From positions 1 through 64,000 of the forward strand of contig JADJTE010000015.1 in the NCBI GenBank assembly GCA_016711295.1: a stretch of DNA of 64,000 nt, in the 5' to 3' direction. Positions within the stretch are counted from its first letter, which is position 1. Each line of letters begins with the position of its first letter. Below are positions 41,183 through 52,740 of the stretch, piece by piece. Both the position numbers and the translations under genes were made by a program. The notes under the pieces are model-generated. The model was given only the letters and a program-made list of their open reading frames with translations, ran no database searches and had not been told where the DNA came from. The stretch is from Sphingobacteriales bacterium (GTDB taxonomy: Bacteria > Bacteroidota > Bacteroidia > Chitinophagales > UBA2359).

Positions 41183-42377
41183 TTATTTGAGCCAAACGGC
41201 AGGATTGAGTTTGTCTGCGCCTTCCCATAGTTCGAAATGTACTTCGGTTTTTCCGTCGTCGCCGTTAGTATTTACGATGCCGATATTTTGCTTCATTTTT
41301 ATTACATCGTTTTTGGCTACTGATACTTCGCGCAATTGGGTATATACGCTGAAATAATTGCCGTGTTTGATAATGACCGCCCAGTGAAAGTTGGGATTGA
41401 ATAAGATATTGATAACTTTACCCTCAAAAATGGCGCGTACAGGCGTATTGGGGTCTGTGCTAATATCTATGCCATTATTAGTTGTGTATATGTTTTTTAG
41501 CAATGGGTAAGATGTGTTCCGAAATAGCCGGTTATGATGCCTTCTTCGACGGGCCATAGCAATTTGCCTTTATTTTTGGAGAAATCGGCAGACAATTTGA
41601 GTGCTTCGGGGCTTTGGTCTTTGGGAGCCGTGCGGCTACTGCTTCGTTTTTCGCTACTTATAGCAGCAGATACTATATCGCGTATTTGTCGGTTGAGGTC
41701 GTCAATGGCGCGTTGTTTGCGGTCGAGCGATGATTTTATTTCTTTTTCGCGTCCTTTTAGTTGTTTGAAAACGGCATTTTGTTGTTTTTTTTCGCTTTTT
41801 AGTATTTCTTGTTCTTTTTGTGCGTTATCGAGCAGCGATACTTGTTCGGCTTTTTCGCGCCGTAGGCTTTCGGCTTTGCTCACTAAGCCCTGCCGCACAA
41901 TTTCGATATCGGCTACTTGGTCTTTGCGATGTTGTCTATAATATTGCATATATTTTATGCGTTTGTAGGCATCGTTAAAACTTTTGGCAGAGAATAAAAA
42001 AAGCAATCGGCTATAATTGTTTTGCGTCAGATAGCTTTGGCGCACCGATTGGGCATACCCTTCGCGCAGTACTTGCAATTTGTTTTCGAGCGAATCTATT
42101 TGTCGAGCTGTTTTGGCTACATTTTGTTCTAAAAATGACAATTCGCCCTCTATATTATTGATAACTTGTTCGCGGCTATTTACCTTCCGTTCAAGCAAAA
42201 TCAATTCGTTCAGCGATGCTGCCTTATTTTTTGCGTATTTCGGAGCAATTTTTGGGCGGCATCTATATCCTTATACAATTGTTTTTTGCGTGTTTCCAAT
42301 TCCTTTTTGCTCTGTGCCAATACGCCAAAGCAGCACAACAAAACACAACAGCCAATAATAAAATATCGCAGAGGCAT
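41183..42377 (-). CDS. EnvC-like murein hydrolase activator (M23/LytM), frame broken
   Basis: The start at 42377 gives a signal peptide (MPLRYFIIGCCVLLCCFGVLAQ) followed by KKELETRKKQLYKDI and a long coiled coil (about residues 25-250). The C-terminal M23/LytM domain reads LLWPVEEGIITGYFG, then NNGIDISTDPNTPVRAIFEGKV and TEVHFELWEGADKLNPAVWL. Asn replaces the first zinc His (NNGID instead of HxGxD), as in EnvC activators that lack hydrolase activity. It would activate amidases at division. A missing base in the T run 42227-42232 and a break near 41,500 split the frame. Joined length is about 398 residues. Confidence 0.85.
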
Positions 42378-42637
42378 AGTTTTGGGTGGTTAGTTTTTAG
42401 TGGCGAGTGATGGGCAATGAGTTTTTGGGGATAATATTGTGCTAAGTTTGGTTTCGGTTAGTTTGAGCACCAATTATCGGCTTTGGAGGGGCAAAGTTAC
42501 GAAATAGGGCGCAACTAATTCGCAATAAAGGCATATTGTTTTTGCTGTGTGTATCTATACCCTACACTTGTGGGTATTTTGGTAGTTAGTGGCAACAAAA
42601 AAGCCTTGCCCGCTATTCGTTTTGCGCACTTATTTTA

Positions 42638-42645
42638 TACCTTTG
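42638..42645 (+). promoter_or_regulatory. Probable -7 element of dcd
   Basis: TACCTTTG fits the TAnnTTTG consensus and lies 26 bases before the dcd ATG. No well-spaced TTG is clear upstream. The 290-base gap from the EnvC-like gene otherwise holds a fragment of the TTAGTGG minisatellite. Confidence 0.45.
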
Positions 42646-42670
42646 CGTTTTGTTTACGCAATTTATTTGA

Positions 42671-43207
42671 ATGATACTTTCCGACCAACGCATCTTAGAA
42701 GAAATTGAGAGCGGTGCTATTGTCATCGAGCCATTTCGCCGTGCTTGCTTAGGCAGCAATTCGTATGACGTACATTTGGGGCGATACTTAGCCGTCTATG
42801 TCGCTCGCGAATTAGATGCCCGCAAACACAATGCCATCGAAGAGGTGCTAATTCCGCCCGAAGGCTTTGTGCTTCAACCCAATACGCTCTATTTGGGCGT
42901 AACCGAAGAATATACCGAAACCCACGCCCACGTGCCTTTTTTGGAAGGCAAATCAAGCGTAGGGCGCTTGGGCATTGATATACACGCCACCGCCGGCAAA
43001 GGCGATGTCGGGTTTTGCAATACATGGACACTCGAAATATCCTGCGTACAGCCCGTCCGCGTTTATGCGGGTATGCCCGTAGGACAACTCATCTACTTTG
43101 CCGTAGAAGGGCAGGTAGAAAATATTTACAGATATAAAAATAATGCTAAATATACCGACAGAACCATCAAACCCGTAGAATCGATGATGTGGAAAAATGC
43201 TTTCTAA
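42671..43207 (+). CDS. dcd: dCTP deaminase
   Basis: An intact 178-residue protein of normal length. It deaminates dCTP to dUTP for dTTP synthesis. Signature segments are MILSDQRILEEIESGAIVIEPF, SNSYDVHLGRYLAVY and FLEGKSSVGRLGIDIHATAG with GDVGFCNTWTLEI, including the active-site Glu in the last. The GQLIYF segment near the C-terminus is typical too. It starts the + strand housekeeping run and is followed after 77 bases by an ABC ATPase. Confidence 0.96.
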   Translation: MILSDQRILEEIESGAIVIEPFRRACLGSNSYDVHLGRYLAVYVARELDARKHNAIEEVLIPPEGFVLQPNTLYLGVTEEYTETHAHVPFLEGKSSVGRLGIDIHATAGKGDVGFCNTWTLEISCVQPVRVYAGMPVGQLIYFAVEGQVENIYRYKNNAKYTDRTIKPVESMMWKNAF

Positions 43208-43284
43208 GCCATCCGCTGCAACACAAGAGAAGCGACATCGTATCCGTGCTGCACACCATTGCACCACACTAACCCCCGCAACCT

Positions 43285-43965
43285 ATGCCTTCAATTATCA
43301 ATATACAGAATATTACCAAACACTACCTGCTCGGCGAAGTACTAATTAAAGCCCTCAACGGCGTATCGCTACAAATAAACCGCAACGAATATGTAGCCTT
43401 GATGGGACCATCGGGGTCGGGCAAATCTACGCTAATGAATATTTTGGGTTGTTTAGACACACCTACTAACGGGAGCTATATCCTGAACAATATAGAAGTA
43501 GCACAAATGACTGACGACGAATTGGCTACCGTGCGCAACAAAGAGATAGGGTTTGTTTTTCAGACATTCAACCTGCTGCCGCGCCTCAGTGCTTGGGAAA
43601 ACGTAGCTATGCCCCTCGTGTATGCCGGAATAGGACGCACTAAACGCCGCGAAATGGCAATGGAAATGCTCACTGCCGTAGGCTTGGGCGACCGCAGCGA
43701 CCACCGCCCCAACGAACTATCGGGTGGGCAACGACAACGAGTAGCTATTGCCCGCGCACTCATCAACAATCCGTCTATCATACTCGCCGACGAACCCACC
43801 GGCAATTTAGATACCAAAACATCAGTCGAAATCATGCAAATCCTCGACCGCATACACCGCGAAGGCAATACCGTTATTATGGTTACGCACGAAGAAGATA
43901 TAGCCCACTACGCCCACCGCATCGTGCGTATGCGCGACGGCATCGTAGAAAGCGAAGGATATTAG
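43285..43965 (+). CDS. ABC transporter ATP-binding protein (MacB/LolD type)
   Basis: An intact 226-residue ATPase. Walker A is GPSGSGKST (residues about 40-48), the Q-loop lies in GFVFQTFNLLPRLSAWENV, the signature is LSGGQRQRVAIARAL, Walker B is IILADEPTGNLD, and the H-loop His lies in MVTHEEDIAHYAHR. The TFNLLPRLSAWENVAMPLVYAG style marks the MacB/LolD group that powers extraction or export at the inner membrane. No permease is adjacent, so the partner must be encoded elsewhere. Confidence 0.93.
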   Translation: MPSIINIQNITKHYLLGEVLIKALNGVSLQINRNEYVALMGPSGSGKSTLMNILGCLDTPTNGSYILNNIEVAQMTDDELATVRNKEIGFVFQTFNLLPRLSAWENVAMPLVYAGIGRTKRREMAMEMLTAVGLGDRSDHRPNELSGGQRQRVAIARALINNPSIILADEPTGNLDTKTSVEIMQILDRIHREGNTVIMVTHEEDIAHYAHRIVRMRDGIVESEGY

Positions 43966-43978
43966 GGCGAATATTTAT

Positions 43979-44056
43979 TTGTCCCTATTCGTTATTTTGG
44001 GCGAATGTTTAATTTTGGGCGAATGTTTAATTTTGGGCGAATGTTTATTCGCCCCT
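43979..44056. repeat. GGGCGAATGTTTAATTTT tandem repeat
   Basis: Three to four 18-bp copies of TTTTGGGCGAATGTTTAA lie between the ABC ATPase and the S41 protease, bounded by the related inverted words GGGCGAATA and TTATTCGCCC. These could form a hairpin that works as a terminator. Confidence 0.7.
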
Positions 44057-44069
44057 ATTCTTTTTTTTC

Positions 44070-45701
44070 ATGACACTACGAAACATTGTAACATTGCTCA
44101 TTGCCTTATTGGGTTGTATGAACGGCAATACCCAAGCCTGGGCACAATTTGGCGGCGGCGACATCGGCAATATAAACGATGTAAAACGCGCTACCGATAA
44201 ACTATACGAAGCACTTTACCTCTTAGACGTGAGGTATATGGAGGACGTAAACCTCAAAAAAGCTACCGAAAATGCCATCAAGGGTATGCTCGAAGAATTA
44301 GACCCACATTCGGTCTATATACCCGCTGACGAGTATAAAAAAATGAACGAACCCCTAAAAGGCAATTTTGAAGGCGTAGGCGTTACATTCAATATCCTAC
44401 ACGATACCATAGTGATAGTATCTGTAGTCCAAGGCGGACCCTCCGAAAAAGTAGGCGTTTTGCCCGGCGACCAAATTATCAATGTAGATGCCAAATGTAT
44501 GGCGGGAATTGGAATCAAAAACAGCGACGTAATCGGCAAATTGCGCGGACCCAAAAATACAGAAGTAGTAGTGGGCATCAAACGGCGAGGCGAACCTAAA
44601 TTGCTCGACTTTACCATCGTGCGCGATAATATTCCGCTATACAGCATCGACGCTTCATATATGGCAACCCCTGATGTCGGTTATATCAAATTGAGCCGTT
44701 TTGCCAGCACCACCTCCGACGAATTTAACGCCGCCCTGCAGAAGTTGAAAGCTGAAAATATGAAAAACCTTATATTAGACCTGAACGGCAACGGCGGAGG
44801 GCTACTCGATGCCGCCGTCAATTTGGTCAACGAATTTATCGGCGACAAGAAACTAATCGTCTATACCGAAGGCAAACATGCACCCCGCCGCGAATATCGC
44901 GCCGAAAAAGGTGGCGATTTTCGCGATGGAAAAGTTATTATACTCATAGACGAAGGCTCGGCATCTGCCTCCGAAATTGTGGCGGGAGCCGTGCAAGATT
45001 GGGATAGAGGCTTGCTCGTCGGGCGGCGCACCTTTGGCAAGGGCTTGGTACAACGCCCTTTTATGTTGCCCGATAGCTCTTATCTGCGCCTAACAGTAGC
45101 CCACTACTATACGCCTTCGGGGAGGTCTATCCAAAAACCCTACGACGAAGGACGCGAGACCTACCAAAAAGATATCGGTGAAAGACTGAAAAAAGGTGAG
45201 CTGACCGACAGCACCACCACCACCACCGAACTACCCGATTCACTCAAATTTTTTACCCGCTCTAAAAAACGCCCCGTCTATGGCGGAGGCGGTGTAACAC
45301 CCGATATATTTGTTGCCTTGGATACTACCCAACAAAGCTCCTACTGGAAAGATATCAACCGAAAGGGCTTGCTCAATAAATTTGCTTTGGAATACGTCAA
45401 TCAACACCGCGACCCTATGCACCTGCAATATGCCAATGTGGATAGCTACGACCAACAATTTATTATCACCGATACATTATTATCTCACCTCTATGCCATG
45501 ACCGATAAAGAAGGTATTACCCGTTCTGATTCAGACATAATTACCTCTAAAAACCTCATCACCATCAGCCTAAAAGCCATCATAGCACGCTATTTGTGGG
45601 ACGCTACTGCTTACTACAAAATAGCCAACCAAATCAATCCATCCTACCAAAAAGCATTGGAAACGATGAAAAATGGCACCTTGTTCAGCAAAATAGAATA
45701 G
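44070..45701 (+). CDS. C-terminal processing peptidase (S41)
   Basis: An intact 543-residue exported protease. A signal peptide (LLIALLGCMNGNTQAWAQ) leads to a helical region with the Bacteroidota LDVRYMEDVNLKKATENAI and GMLEELDPHSVYIP. A PDZ domain follows (residues about 95-165, FEGVGVTFN...VVQGGPSEKVGVLPGDQI), then the S41 core with DLNGNGGGLLDAA, the catalytic Ser in DEGSASASEIVAG and Lys in GRRTFGKGLVQ. It cleaves periplasmic proteins near their C-termini. The C-terminal 150 residues are a helical extension typical of Bacteroidota CtpA-like proteins. Confidence 0.95.
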   Translation: MTLRNIVTLLIALLGCMNGNTQAWAQFGGGDIGNINDVKRATDKLYEALYLLDVRYMEDVNLKKATENAIKGMLEELDPHSVYIPADEYKKMNEPLKGNFEGVGVTFNILHDTIVIVSVVQGGPSEKVGVLPGDQIINVDAKCMAGIGIKNSDVIGKLRGPKNTEVVVGIKRRGEPKLLDFTIVRDNIPLYSIDASYMATPDVGYIKLSRFASTTSDEFNAALQKLKAENMKNLILDLNGNGGGLLDAAVNLVNEFIGDKKLIVYTEGKHAPRREYRAEKGGDFRDGKVIILIDEGSASASEIVAGAVQDWDRGLLVGRRTFGKGLVQRPFMLPDSSYLRLTVAHYYTPSGRSIQKPYDEGRETYQKDIGERLKKGELTDSTTTTTELPDSLKFFTRSKKRPVYGGGGVTPDIFVALDTTQQSSYWKDINRKGLLNKFALEYVNQHRDPMHLQYANVDSYDQQFIITDTLLSHLYAMTDKEGITRSDSDIITSKNLITISLKAIIARYLWDATAYYKIANQINPSYQKALETMKNGTLFSKIE

Positions 45702-45819
45702 CCATAGCTCATAACTACCCAAAATTAAGACCGCAATTAGTCGTTTGCTCGATACTTGTCGGAATTTGCCCTTGATGTCCATATAACAATGACTGGTCTA
45801 ACAGTAAGCAAAAAATAAC

Positions 45820-45827
45820 TATCTTTG
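45820..45827 (+). promoter_or_regulatory. Probable -7 element
   Basis: TATCTTTG matches TAnnTTTG and lies 14 bases before the first possible start (TTG at 45842) of the phosphatase. The very short leader suggests the real start may be the TTG at 45869. Confidence 0.45.
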
Positions 45828-45841
45828 CGGCATCTTTTTTA

Positions 45842-47109
45842 TTGCTTTCCCCGTATAGCCCGCTCATTTTGTCCTCTACCGAACAAATAACGAACCTTCA
45901 AAGACAATTGCGCAGCCGTGAGTTGCGCATAGAGGCATTGCTATCTATTACGGCAGCCATTAACCGCAATACATCTGCCGCCGACCTACTACGCATATTT
46001 GCATTTGAAATGCGTTTTCTGAAACTTACTCAATTGCTGTTATTGCACTATAACCACGAATGGCGAGAAGCTATCGCATACGGTATAGAGAAAAATGAAA
46101 CCGATGCCAATACAATCAGCAAGATATTGAGCGGCTTGGGCGAGCAACCCTTTGCGCTGAATGTTGACGATTATCCCCAAAACCTGCCGTCAGGCTTCAA
46201 ATATGTTATACCTGTCTATCACAAATTAGAGCCTTTGGCTTTTCTGCTCATTGGAGCCAGCAATGACGAGGGCGAAGAAGCAATAGAAAAAGACGATAAC
46301 ATCAGATTTATCCAAACGATAATCAATGTCATCGTGGTAGCTATTGAAAATAAACGATTATTCAAGCAGCAATTAGAACAGGAAAGCCTCAAAAAAGAAT
46401 TGAAGTAGCGCAGCGCGTACAAAACATGCTTGTACCCAAACAATTGCCCCATAACAAACGCTTAGATATGGAGGCAATTTATATGCCCCACCACATCATA
46501 GGCGGTGATTATTATGACTACGTAGCATTGAGCAACGACGAGTTTTTGTTCTGTATAGCCGATATCGCAGGTAAAGGAATAGCGGCTGCCCTGCTGATGG
46601 CAAATATACAGGCTATGTTGCGTGCCTTAGCCTACGAAACAAACGACTTGCGCGATTTAGTAACCAAACTGAACCGCCGTATCGTAGAAATAACCAAGGG
46701 CGATAAGCATATTACACTATTTATCGCTAAACATAACCTGCTAACCCGCGAACTGACCTATATCAACGCAGGACATAACCCTCCTTTACTCCACTGCGGC
46801 GGCAAAACGATAGCCCTTAGCAACGGCTGCACCATATTGGGCGTATTTGACCAATTGAAAACTATACAGCAAACTACTTTGCAATTGAAACCAAATGCCG
46901 TCTTTGTGGCTTATACTGACGGGCTAACCGACCTCGAAAATGACCAAGCCCAAACCTATACCATCGAACAATTGACCGAGTTTATAGAACAACATTTTGA
47001 CGATTCAATGAGCGATTTTAGCGAACAATTGCTACAAACCATCAAGCAGTTCAAAGGTTCGCAGGCATATACCGATGATATTACCATTGTCAATTACCGC
47101 GCTTTTTAA
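45842..47109 (+). CDS. GAF plus SpoIIE/RsbU-type serine phosphatase, one frameshift
   Basis: The N-terminal part has a short coiled coil (NLQRQLRSRELRIEALL) and a GAF-like sensor (residues about 30-180). After a single shift near 46,406 the linker EVAQRVQNMLVPKQLP leads into a PP2C/SpoIIE phosphatase domain: metal-binding Asp in IIGGDYYDY, FCIADIAGKGIAAALLMAN, LTYINAGHNPPLL, VAYTDGLTDLEN and the closing DDITIVNY. Such proteins dephosphorylate anti-sigma-factor antagonists or similar partners in response to a signal. No ATG start is available; TTG at 45842 or 45869 is likely. Joined length about 420 residues. Confidence 0.88.
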
Positions 47110-47145
47110 ACTGCACGTAATTCTATTTGCCCAACAATCTACACC

Positions 47146-48406
47146 ATGAAATTATTACATACCGCCGATTGGCATTTGGGACAAGATTTTTTTAGAACCA
47201 AGAATAGGGAAGAAGAACATCGCATTTTTTTGGATTGGCTGATAGAACAATTGCGTCAAGAGAGGCCCGACGTACTGATAGTAGCGGGCGATGTGTTCGA
47301 CAGTGCCAACCCACCCCAATATGCCCTGACGCAATATTACCATTTTTTGGCACAAGCCCAACAGCATTGCCCCAGTATTATAATAGTAGGTGGCAACCAC
47401 GACTCGCGCTATGTGCTGAATGCACCCCGAAAACTGCTGCGTACTTTGTGTATACACGTAGTCGGAGGCGGCACTGCAATATCCAATACCAATGCGATAG
47501 CCAAACAAATAATACCACTGCACAACCGCGATGGAGAACTAATAGGTGCAGTAGCGGCAGTACCCTTTCTGCGCGAAGGCGAAGTACGCACTAATATTGC
47601 CCCCGCCGAAAGTTATGCCGAGAAGATAAGCCATCTACGTGAGGGCATTAAAGCCTATTATCAAGCCTGCCTCGAACTATTGCAGCCCTATATCGAACAG
47701 GGATTGCCCATTATCGCTACCGGACACCTCTACGCAGCGGGTAGCCAACTAAGCGACGACGAAGCCGAAGGCAAATCAGAACGCCGTATCTATACCAATA
47801 TGGGAAACCAAGCTACCATAGATACCGACGTGTTTCCCGCGCAGTTTGATTATGTGGCACTGGGGCATATACACTGCCCGCAAATAGTAGGAAAAAAAGC
47901 CAATATCCGCTATTGCGGCTCGCCCATACCGCTTAGTTTTGGCGAAATAAACGACCGCAAACAAATCTTGTCTGTATCGTTTGATAGTAATTGTGTTGCT
48001 GACATACGCCCTATCGAAGTGCCCACACACCGCCGCCTACTGCGTATCAGCGGAACGTATGAACAAGTGATTGCCAAAATAACAAGCATAGACCATACGC
48101 ACGAACAGCCCGAAATATGGGCAGAAGTCATTGTGCGCGTTACTGCCAAAAGCGACGACCAACTACAACGCATCGAACAATTATTAGCAGACAAAAATAT
48201 CATTGCATTGCCCGTTGTGCGCCAAGAGCTAAACACTGATGGAACCAATACCTCCTCGACAACGAAACAATTATACGACTTTGAGATACAAGACATCAAT
48301 CACCAACCCGAAATTGTGTTTCGCCAGCGGTGCAGCTTATGACGAAGCAAGCCAAGAAGACTTGCTCAGAACCTATCAGGAATTGATAGAGCAATTATAC
48401 GAATAA
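47146..48406 (+). CDS. sbcD: Exonuclease subunit SbcD (Mre11-like), one frameshift
   Basis: All Mre11/SbcD phosphoesterase motifs are visible: HTADWHLGQ (residues 5-13), VAGDVFDSANPP, VGGNHDSRYVL, ATGHLYAAG and ALGHIHCPQ. Together with SbcC it processes hairpins and DNA ends. A shift near 48,325 cuts the protein at FRQRCSL; the restored end reads AAYDEASQEDLLRTYQELIEQLYE with a stop at 48404-48406, the normal C-terminus, about 419 residues. No sbcC lies next to it, which is unusual because the two are commonly adjacent. Confidence 0.93.
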
Positions 48407-48468
48407 TTTAATCATATATAATAAGGCAGTTGTTTGCGAAAAACAAAAAAACACCACCTAAAATCATA

Positions 48469-50091
48469 ATGCTACACCAATTTTATACTTCCCTTATCAT
48501 CGGGCTACTACTCCTTTCAAGCACTGCATTTGCCCAAACATCGGCTGCTCAAAATAATGCGGAGGAAAAATTAGCTCTGGAACAAGACCAAGATGCCATG
48601 CACTATGCCCAAGGCATTGAAGTAGAAACCTTAAAACAACACCTCGACCTATTGGCAGGTCCCGAATATGCAGGGCGTGGCAACGGGCAAGAAGGGCAAA
48701 AAAAGCAGGACGATATTTGGCTGATTATTTTCGCCAACTGAAATTACCTGCTATTGTGGGCGACAGCAGCTATTCCCAAAACCGTGCCGTTAGTAACCAC
48801 CGAACAAATAGAAGCGACTATTACGGTCAACGGGAAAATCTATGAATTTATGCAAGACCTATATTGCTTCTCGCGCGGTTCGGGTTTTACCGAATATTTG
48901 AACAACAAAGCCTTATTTTTGGGCTATGGCATAGACGACCCCAAATATAGCGACTATGCAGGCAAAGACGCAAACGGGCAAGTATTGCTCATCTTGGCGG
49001 GCGAACCTACGCGCAAAGACGGCACTTCATGGCTTACAGGAAGCAAAGAACCTTCGGTTTGGACAACCGATTGGCGCAAAAAAATAGATTTGGCACGCAA
49101 CAAAGGCGCAAAAGCATTATTAGTACTTACACCACAATTGGCTAAAAAAGCACAAGAAATGAAGAGTTATATCAATAACCCCGAAATTATGCAGCTCGAA
49201 GCCGATGCAATAGGCAGAAACCCAAAGGCAAAGATGATGAACGTTTTTTATGTGAGCGATGCCATCGCCGACCGCTTACTGCGCAAAAAAACAGCAGAAT
49301 ATTGCCAACAACGCATCAACCAAAGCGGCAAACCCTATATGCGCCGCATCAAAACACCGTATAGCTTAGAAATACAGAAAAAAATAAATCCCCTAAGCGT
49401 AGAAAATGTATTGGGCTATATCGAAGGCTCAGACGCAGTGCTGAAAAATGAAGTAGTCATCATCACAGCGCATTATGACCATTTAGGTATCGAACACGGC
49501 AATACGTATTATGGGGCAGACGACGACGGCTCTGGTACGGTAGCACTGCTCGAAATAGCCCAAGCTTTCACCCAAGCAAAAGCCGACGGCAAAGGACCCA
49601 AACGAAGCATACTAATAATGCCCGTAGCGGGCGAAGAAAAAGGACTGCTCGGCTCGCGCTACTATACAGATATACAGCCTATTTTACCCCTTAAAAATAC
49701 CATCGCCAACCTAAATATTGATATGATAGGACGAGTAGACGACGAACATACCGACGGCAACTATATATATGTAATAGGTTCAGATAAATTGAGCAAAGAA
49801 CTGCACAATATCAACGAAACCGCTAACCAACGCTATACACGCCTCAATTTGGATTATCGGTTTAATGCAGAAAATGACCCCAACCGATTTTATTACCGCT
49901 CCGACCATTATAACTTTGCCAAAAATAGAATACCCGTTATATTCTATTTCAACGGCGTTCATGCCGACTACCACCAACCCTCCGATACCGTCGAAAAAAT
50001 TGATTACGAAGCCCTAAAAAAACGCACCCAACTCGTATTTTATACCGCATGGGACTTAGCCAACAGACCCCAACGCATCAAAGTGGATTAG
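48469..50091 (+). CDS. Secreted M28 aminopeptidase with PA domain, frame broken
   Basis: The ATG at 48469 gives a signal peptide (SLIIGLLLLSSTAFAQ). The N-terminal part contains LKQHLDLLAGPEYAGRGNG, a typical M28 opening. A PA domain spans about residues 120-250 (LFLGYGIDDPKYSDYAGKDA). The di-zinc peptidase core follows: TAHYDHLG (His), GADDDGSGTVALLE (bridging Asp), PVAGEEKGLLGS (Glu pair), LNIDMIGRV (Asp) and YHQPSDTVEKI (His). Breaks near 48,705 and 48,775 cut the early part. It would release N-terminal amino acids in the periplasm or outside. Joined length about 540 residues. Confidence 0.88.
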
Positions 50092-50122
50092 CCGTTCGGC
50101 TTGATCAGGCTGCCATTTGGGG

Positions 50123-50173
50123 TTCGGCTTCGCTCAACCTGACAAATGGGGTCAGGTTGACCGAAGCCGAAAC
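50123..50173. repeat. Hairpin-forming intergenic repeat
   Basis: TTCGGCTTCGCTCAACCTGA and its near-perfect reverse complement (TCAGGTTGACCGAAGCCGAA, one mismatch) enclose a short loop, forming a 21-bp stem. It lies between the M28 stop and the next start and may terminate transcription or be a REP-like element. Confidence 0.7.
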
Positions 50174-50206
50174 CCTCTATGTTTTATTTTATAACGCACT
50201 TACACA

Positions 50207-52705
50207 ATGCGCAGCACGATACTTTTTGCCTGCTATTAGGTACTTTTCAAATAGCCTCTGCCCAAAAAATAAAGATAACGGGCAGAGTGATTGACGACCT
50301 CAACGAAGAGGCTTTGCCTTTTTCGAGCATCTATTTCAAGGGTACTACCACAGGCACCGTCACCGATTTTGACGGCTATTTTACGCTATATGCCGACCGC
50401 CTTTCCGACTCGCTCCTTGTTACGTCGGTGGGCTATAAGAAGCAAGGAAAATACGTAAGTACTGCTTCGGAGCAAGTGTTGAATTATCGCCTCAAACGCG
50501 AGGCGTATATGATGGAAGAAATAGTGGTAAAGGCGGGTGAAAACCCCGCCCACCGCATTATGCGCAAAATAGTAGCCAACAAAACGAAGCACGATATTAA
50601 CAGTTTGGATAATTATCAATACGAAACGTATAATAAATTGGAAATAGACTTGTTTGATATTTCAAAGGAGTTTATGGACAAGAAATTGTTCAAACCCTTT
50701 AAGTTTATTTTTGAAAACATCGATTCGGTATCGGAAAAAAAACCCTTTTTGCCCATGTTTCTAACCGAAACCCTGTCGGATTATTACTACTCTAAATCGG
50801 GTGGCAAACGCGAGGTTATCAAAGCCAACCGCATAGCGGGCGAAGCCAAAAACGAGAGTATTACGCAGTTTTTGGGCAATATGTATCAAAAAATCAATAT
50901 TTACGATAATTTTATGCCCATTATGGGCAAAAACATACCAAGCCCTTTATGCGATGGTTGGAAAGCCCAATACGAATATTATTTGCTCGACAGCACTACG
51001 GTAAATGGATTATGGTCGTATAAAATTAGGTTTAAGCCTAAAATATCGCAGCAAAATGCCTTTGAAGGCGATTTTTGGGTAGCCGACAGCAGTTGGGCAG
51101 TACAGCGCATCAATATGGAATTGCAGGCACACGAAGCCAATATCAACTTTATGAACCGCCTAAGTGTATACCAAGAATATACGCCCATCACACCTGAAAT
51201 TTGGGCATTAAAAAAGGATAAATTGGTGATAGATTTTATTGCCAACGAAAAATCGCCGGGCTTGATAGGACGCAAATCTACGTATTTTAAGGATTTTGTC
51301 ACTAATACGCCGCAAGTAGAAACAGTATTGAGCAAATCGGGCGAAGAAACCGAAGTGCTGGAAGATGTGTACGATAAAGACGAGCAGTTTTGGCTGCAAG
51401 CCCGCCACGACAGCCTCTCGAAAAACGAGAAACAGGTATATGCCATGATAGATACTATCCGAAAAATGCCTATCGTGCGCACCTATATCGATATCGTAAC
51501 ACTTATCGTATCGGGTTATAAGGCAGTAGGCAAATTCGATATTGGTCCCTATTTCAAATTGGCAAGCTATAATCAGGTAGATGGCTGGCGGATGCGTTTA
51601 GGATTTAGAACCAACAAAAAATTGAGCGAGCGATTTCAGCTCAATGCCTATATGGCTTATGGCTTCAAGAGCCACGAAGTACACTACGGCGGTGGTATAT
51701 TGACGATGATTAACCGAAAGCCGCGCCAAACACTGAGCCTCAACTATCAAGACGATAAAGACATAGAAAGCCGTAAGCCTGGCGAGTTTGGGCAGGATAA
51801 TATATTGTCGGGCTTGGTGCGCAACCAATCGATACCCCAGAAATTGGTACACCAACGCACAACCACTCTCACGTATAGCCATGAATGGAAACGAGGCATA
51901 TCTAACAACTTGTCATTTGTACATACTTGGCATAATCCCTATTATGCTTTCTACTTTTTTAACCCCGATAAACCAAGCGGCGAAGCACCCGATAGCCTTA
52001 TCAATACTGCCGAAATAAAGTTGCATACCCGTTTGGCATTTGGCGAGCGATTTGTAGAAGGTAAATTTAAGCGCACCAGTTTGGGCAGTAAATTCCCGAT
52101 TACGAACCTCTCCTATACTTATGGCATCAAGGGCTTGGCGGGCAACCAACTGAATTATCACAAAATAGAACTGAACGTAACAGACCGATTTTTCTTGGGG
52201 TCTATTGGTTTTACCAAATGGAATGTTACGCTCGGCAAAATATTTGGCACTTTACCTTTCTTTCTACTCGAACACTACCCAGGCAACGAAACCTATTTTT
52301 ATAATGATTATGGCTTTAACCGCCTGAACGACTACGAATTTGTAGCCGATACTTATGGTATGCTCATCGTATCGCACCATTTCGAGGATTTTTCCTCAAT
52401 CGCATTCCATTATTGCGCAAACTCAAACTGCGCGAACTCATCAGCGGGCGCATCGCCGTAGGTAGCATCAACGACCAAAACGTATCGGCAAATTCTTCGG
52501 CGGGCAATTACCGCCAATTTCGCGGTATGGACGGTTTGGACGACTGGACTCCCGTAGCGCCCGACTATAAAAAACCATATACCGAGGTAAGCCTAGGTAT
52601 CGAAAACATACTGCGCTTGTTCAGAGTAGATGTCGTATGGCGGCTCACCTATACCGACCGACCGCAACGGTAGGCATAAGAGCGGGTTTGCAAGTAAAAT
52701 TTTAA
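50207..52705 (+). CDS. DUF5686-type outer-membrane protein with carboxypeptidase-regulatory-like domain, frame broken
   Basis: The ATG at 50207 followed by one shift near 50,235 gives MRSTILFAC, then LLGTFQIASAQ as signal peptide. The first 80 residues are a CarboxypepD_reg-like beta-sandwich (ITGRVIDDLNEEALPFSSIYFKG, GTVTDFDGYFTL, LLVTSVGYKKQ). The rest matches DUF5686: PAHRIMRKIVANKTKHDINSL, a domain with WVADSSWAVQRINMEL, and a C-terminal membrane beta-barrel rich in aromatic strands. Shifts near 52,390 and 52,665 disturb the end; the restored C-terminus is DRPTATVGIRAGLQVKF, whose final Phe suits insertion by the BAM complex. The exact role of the family is not established. Confidence 0.85.
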
Positions 52706-52740
52706 CTCATCGCCATATTATTTCTCATTCCCCCTCCTAT

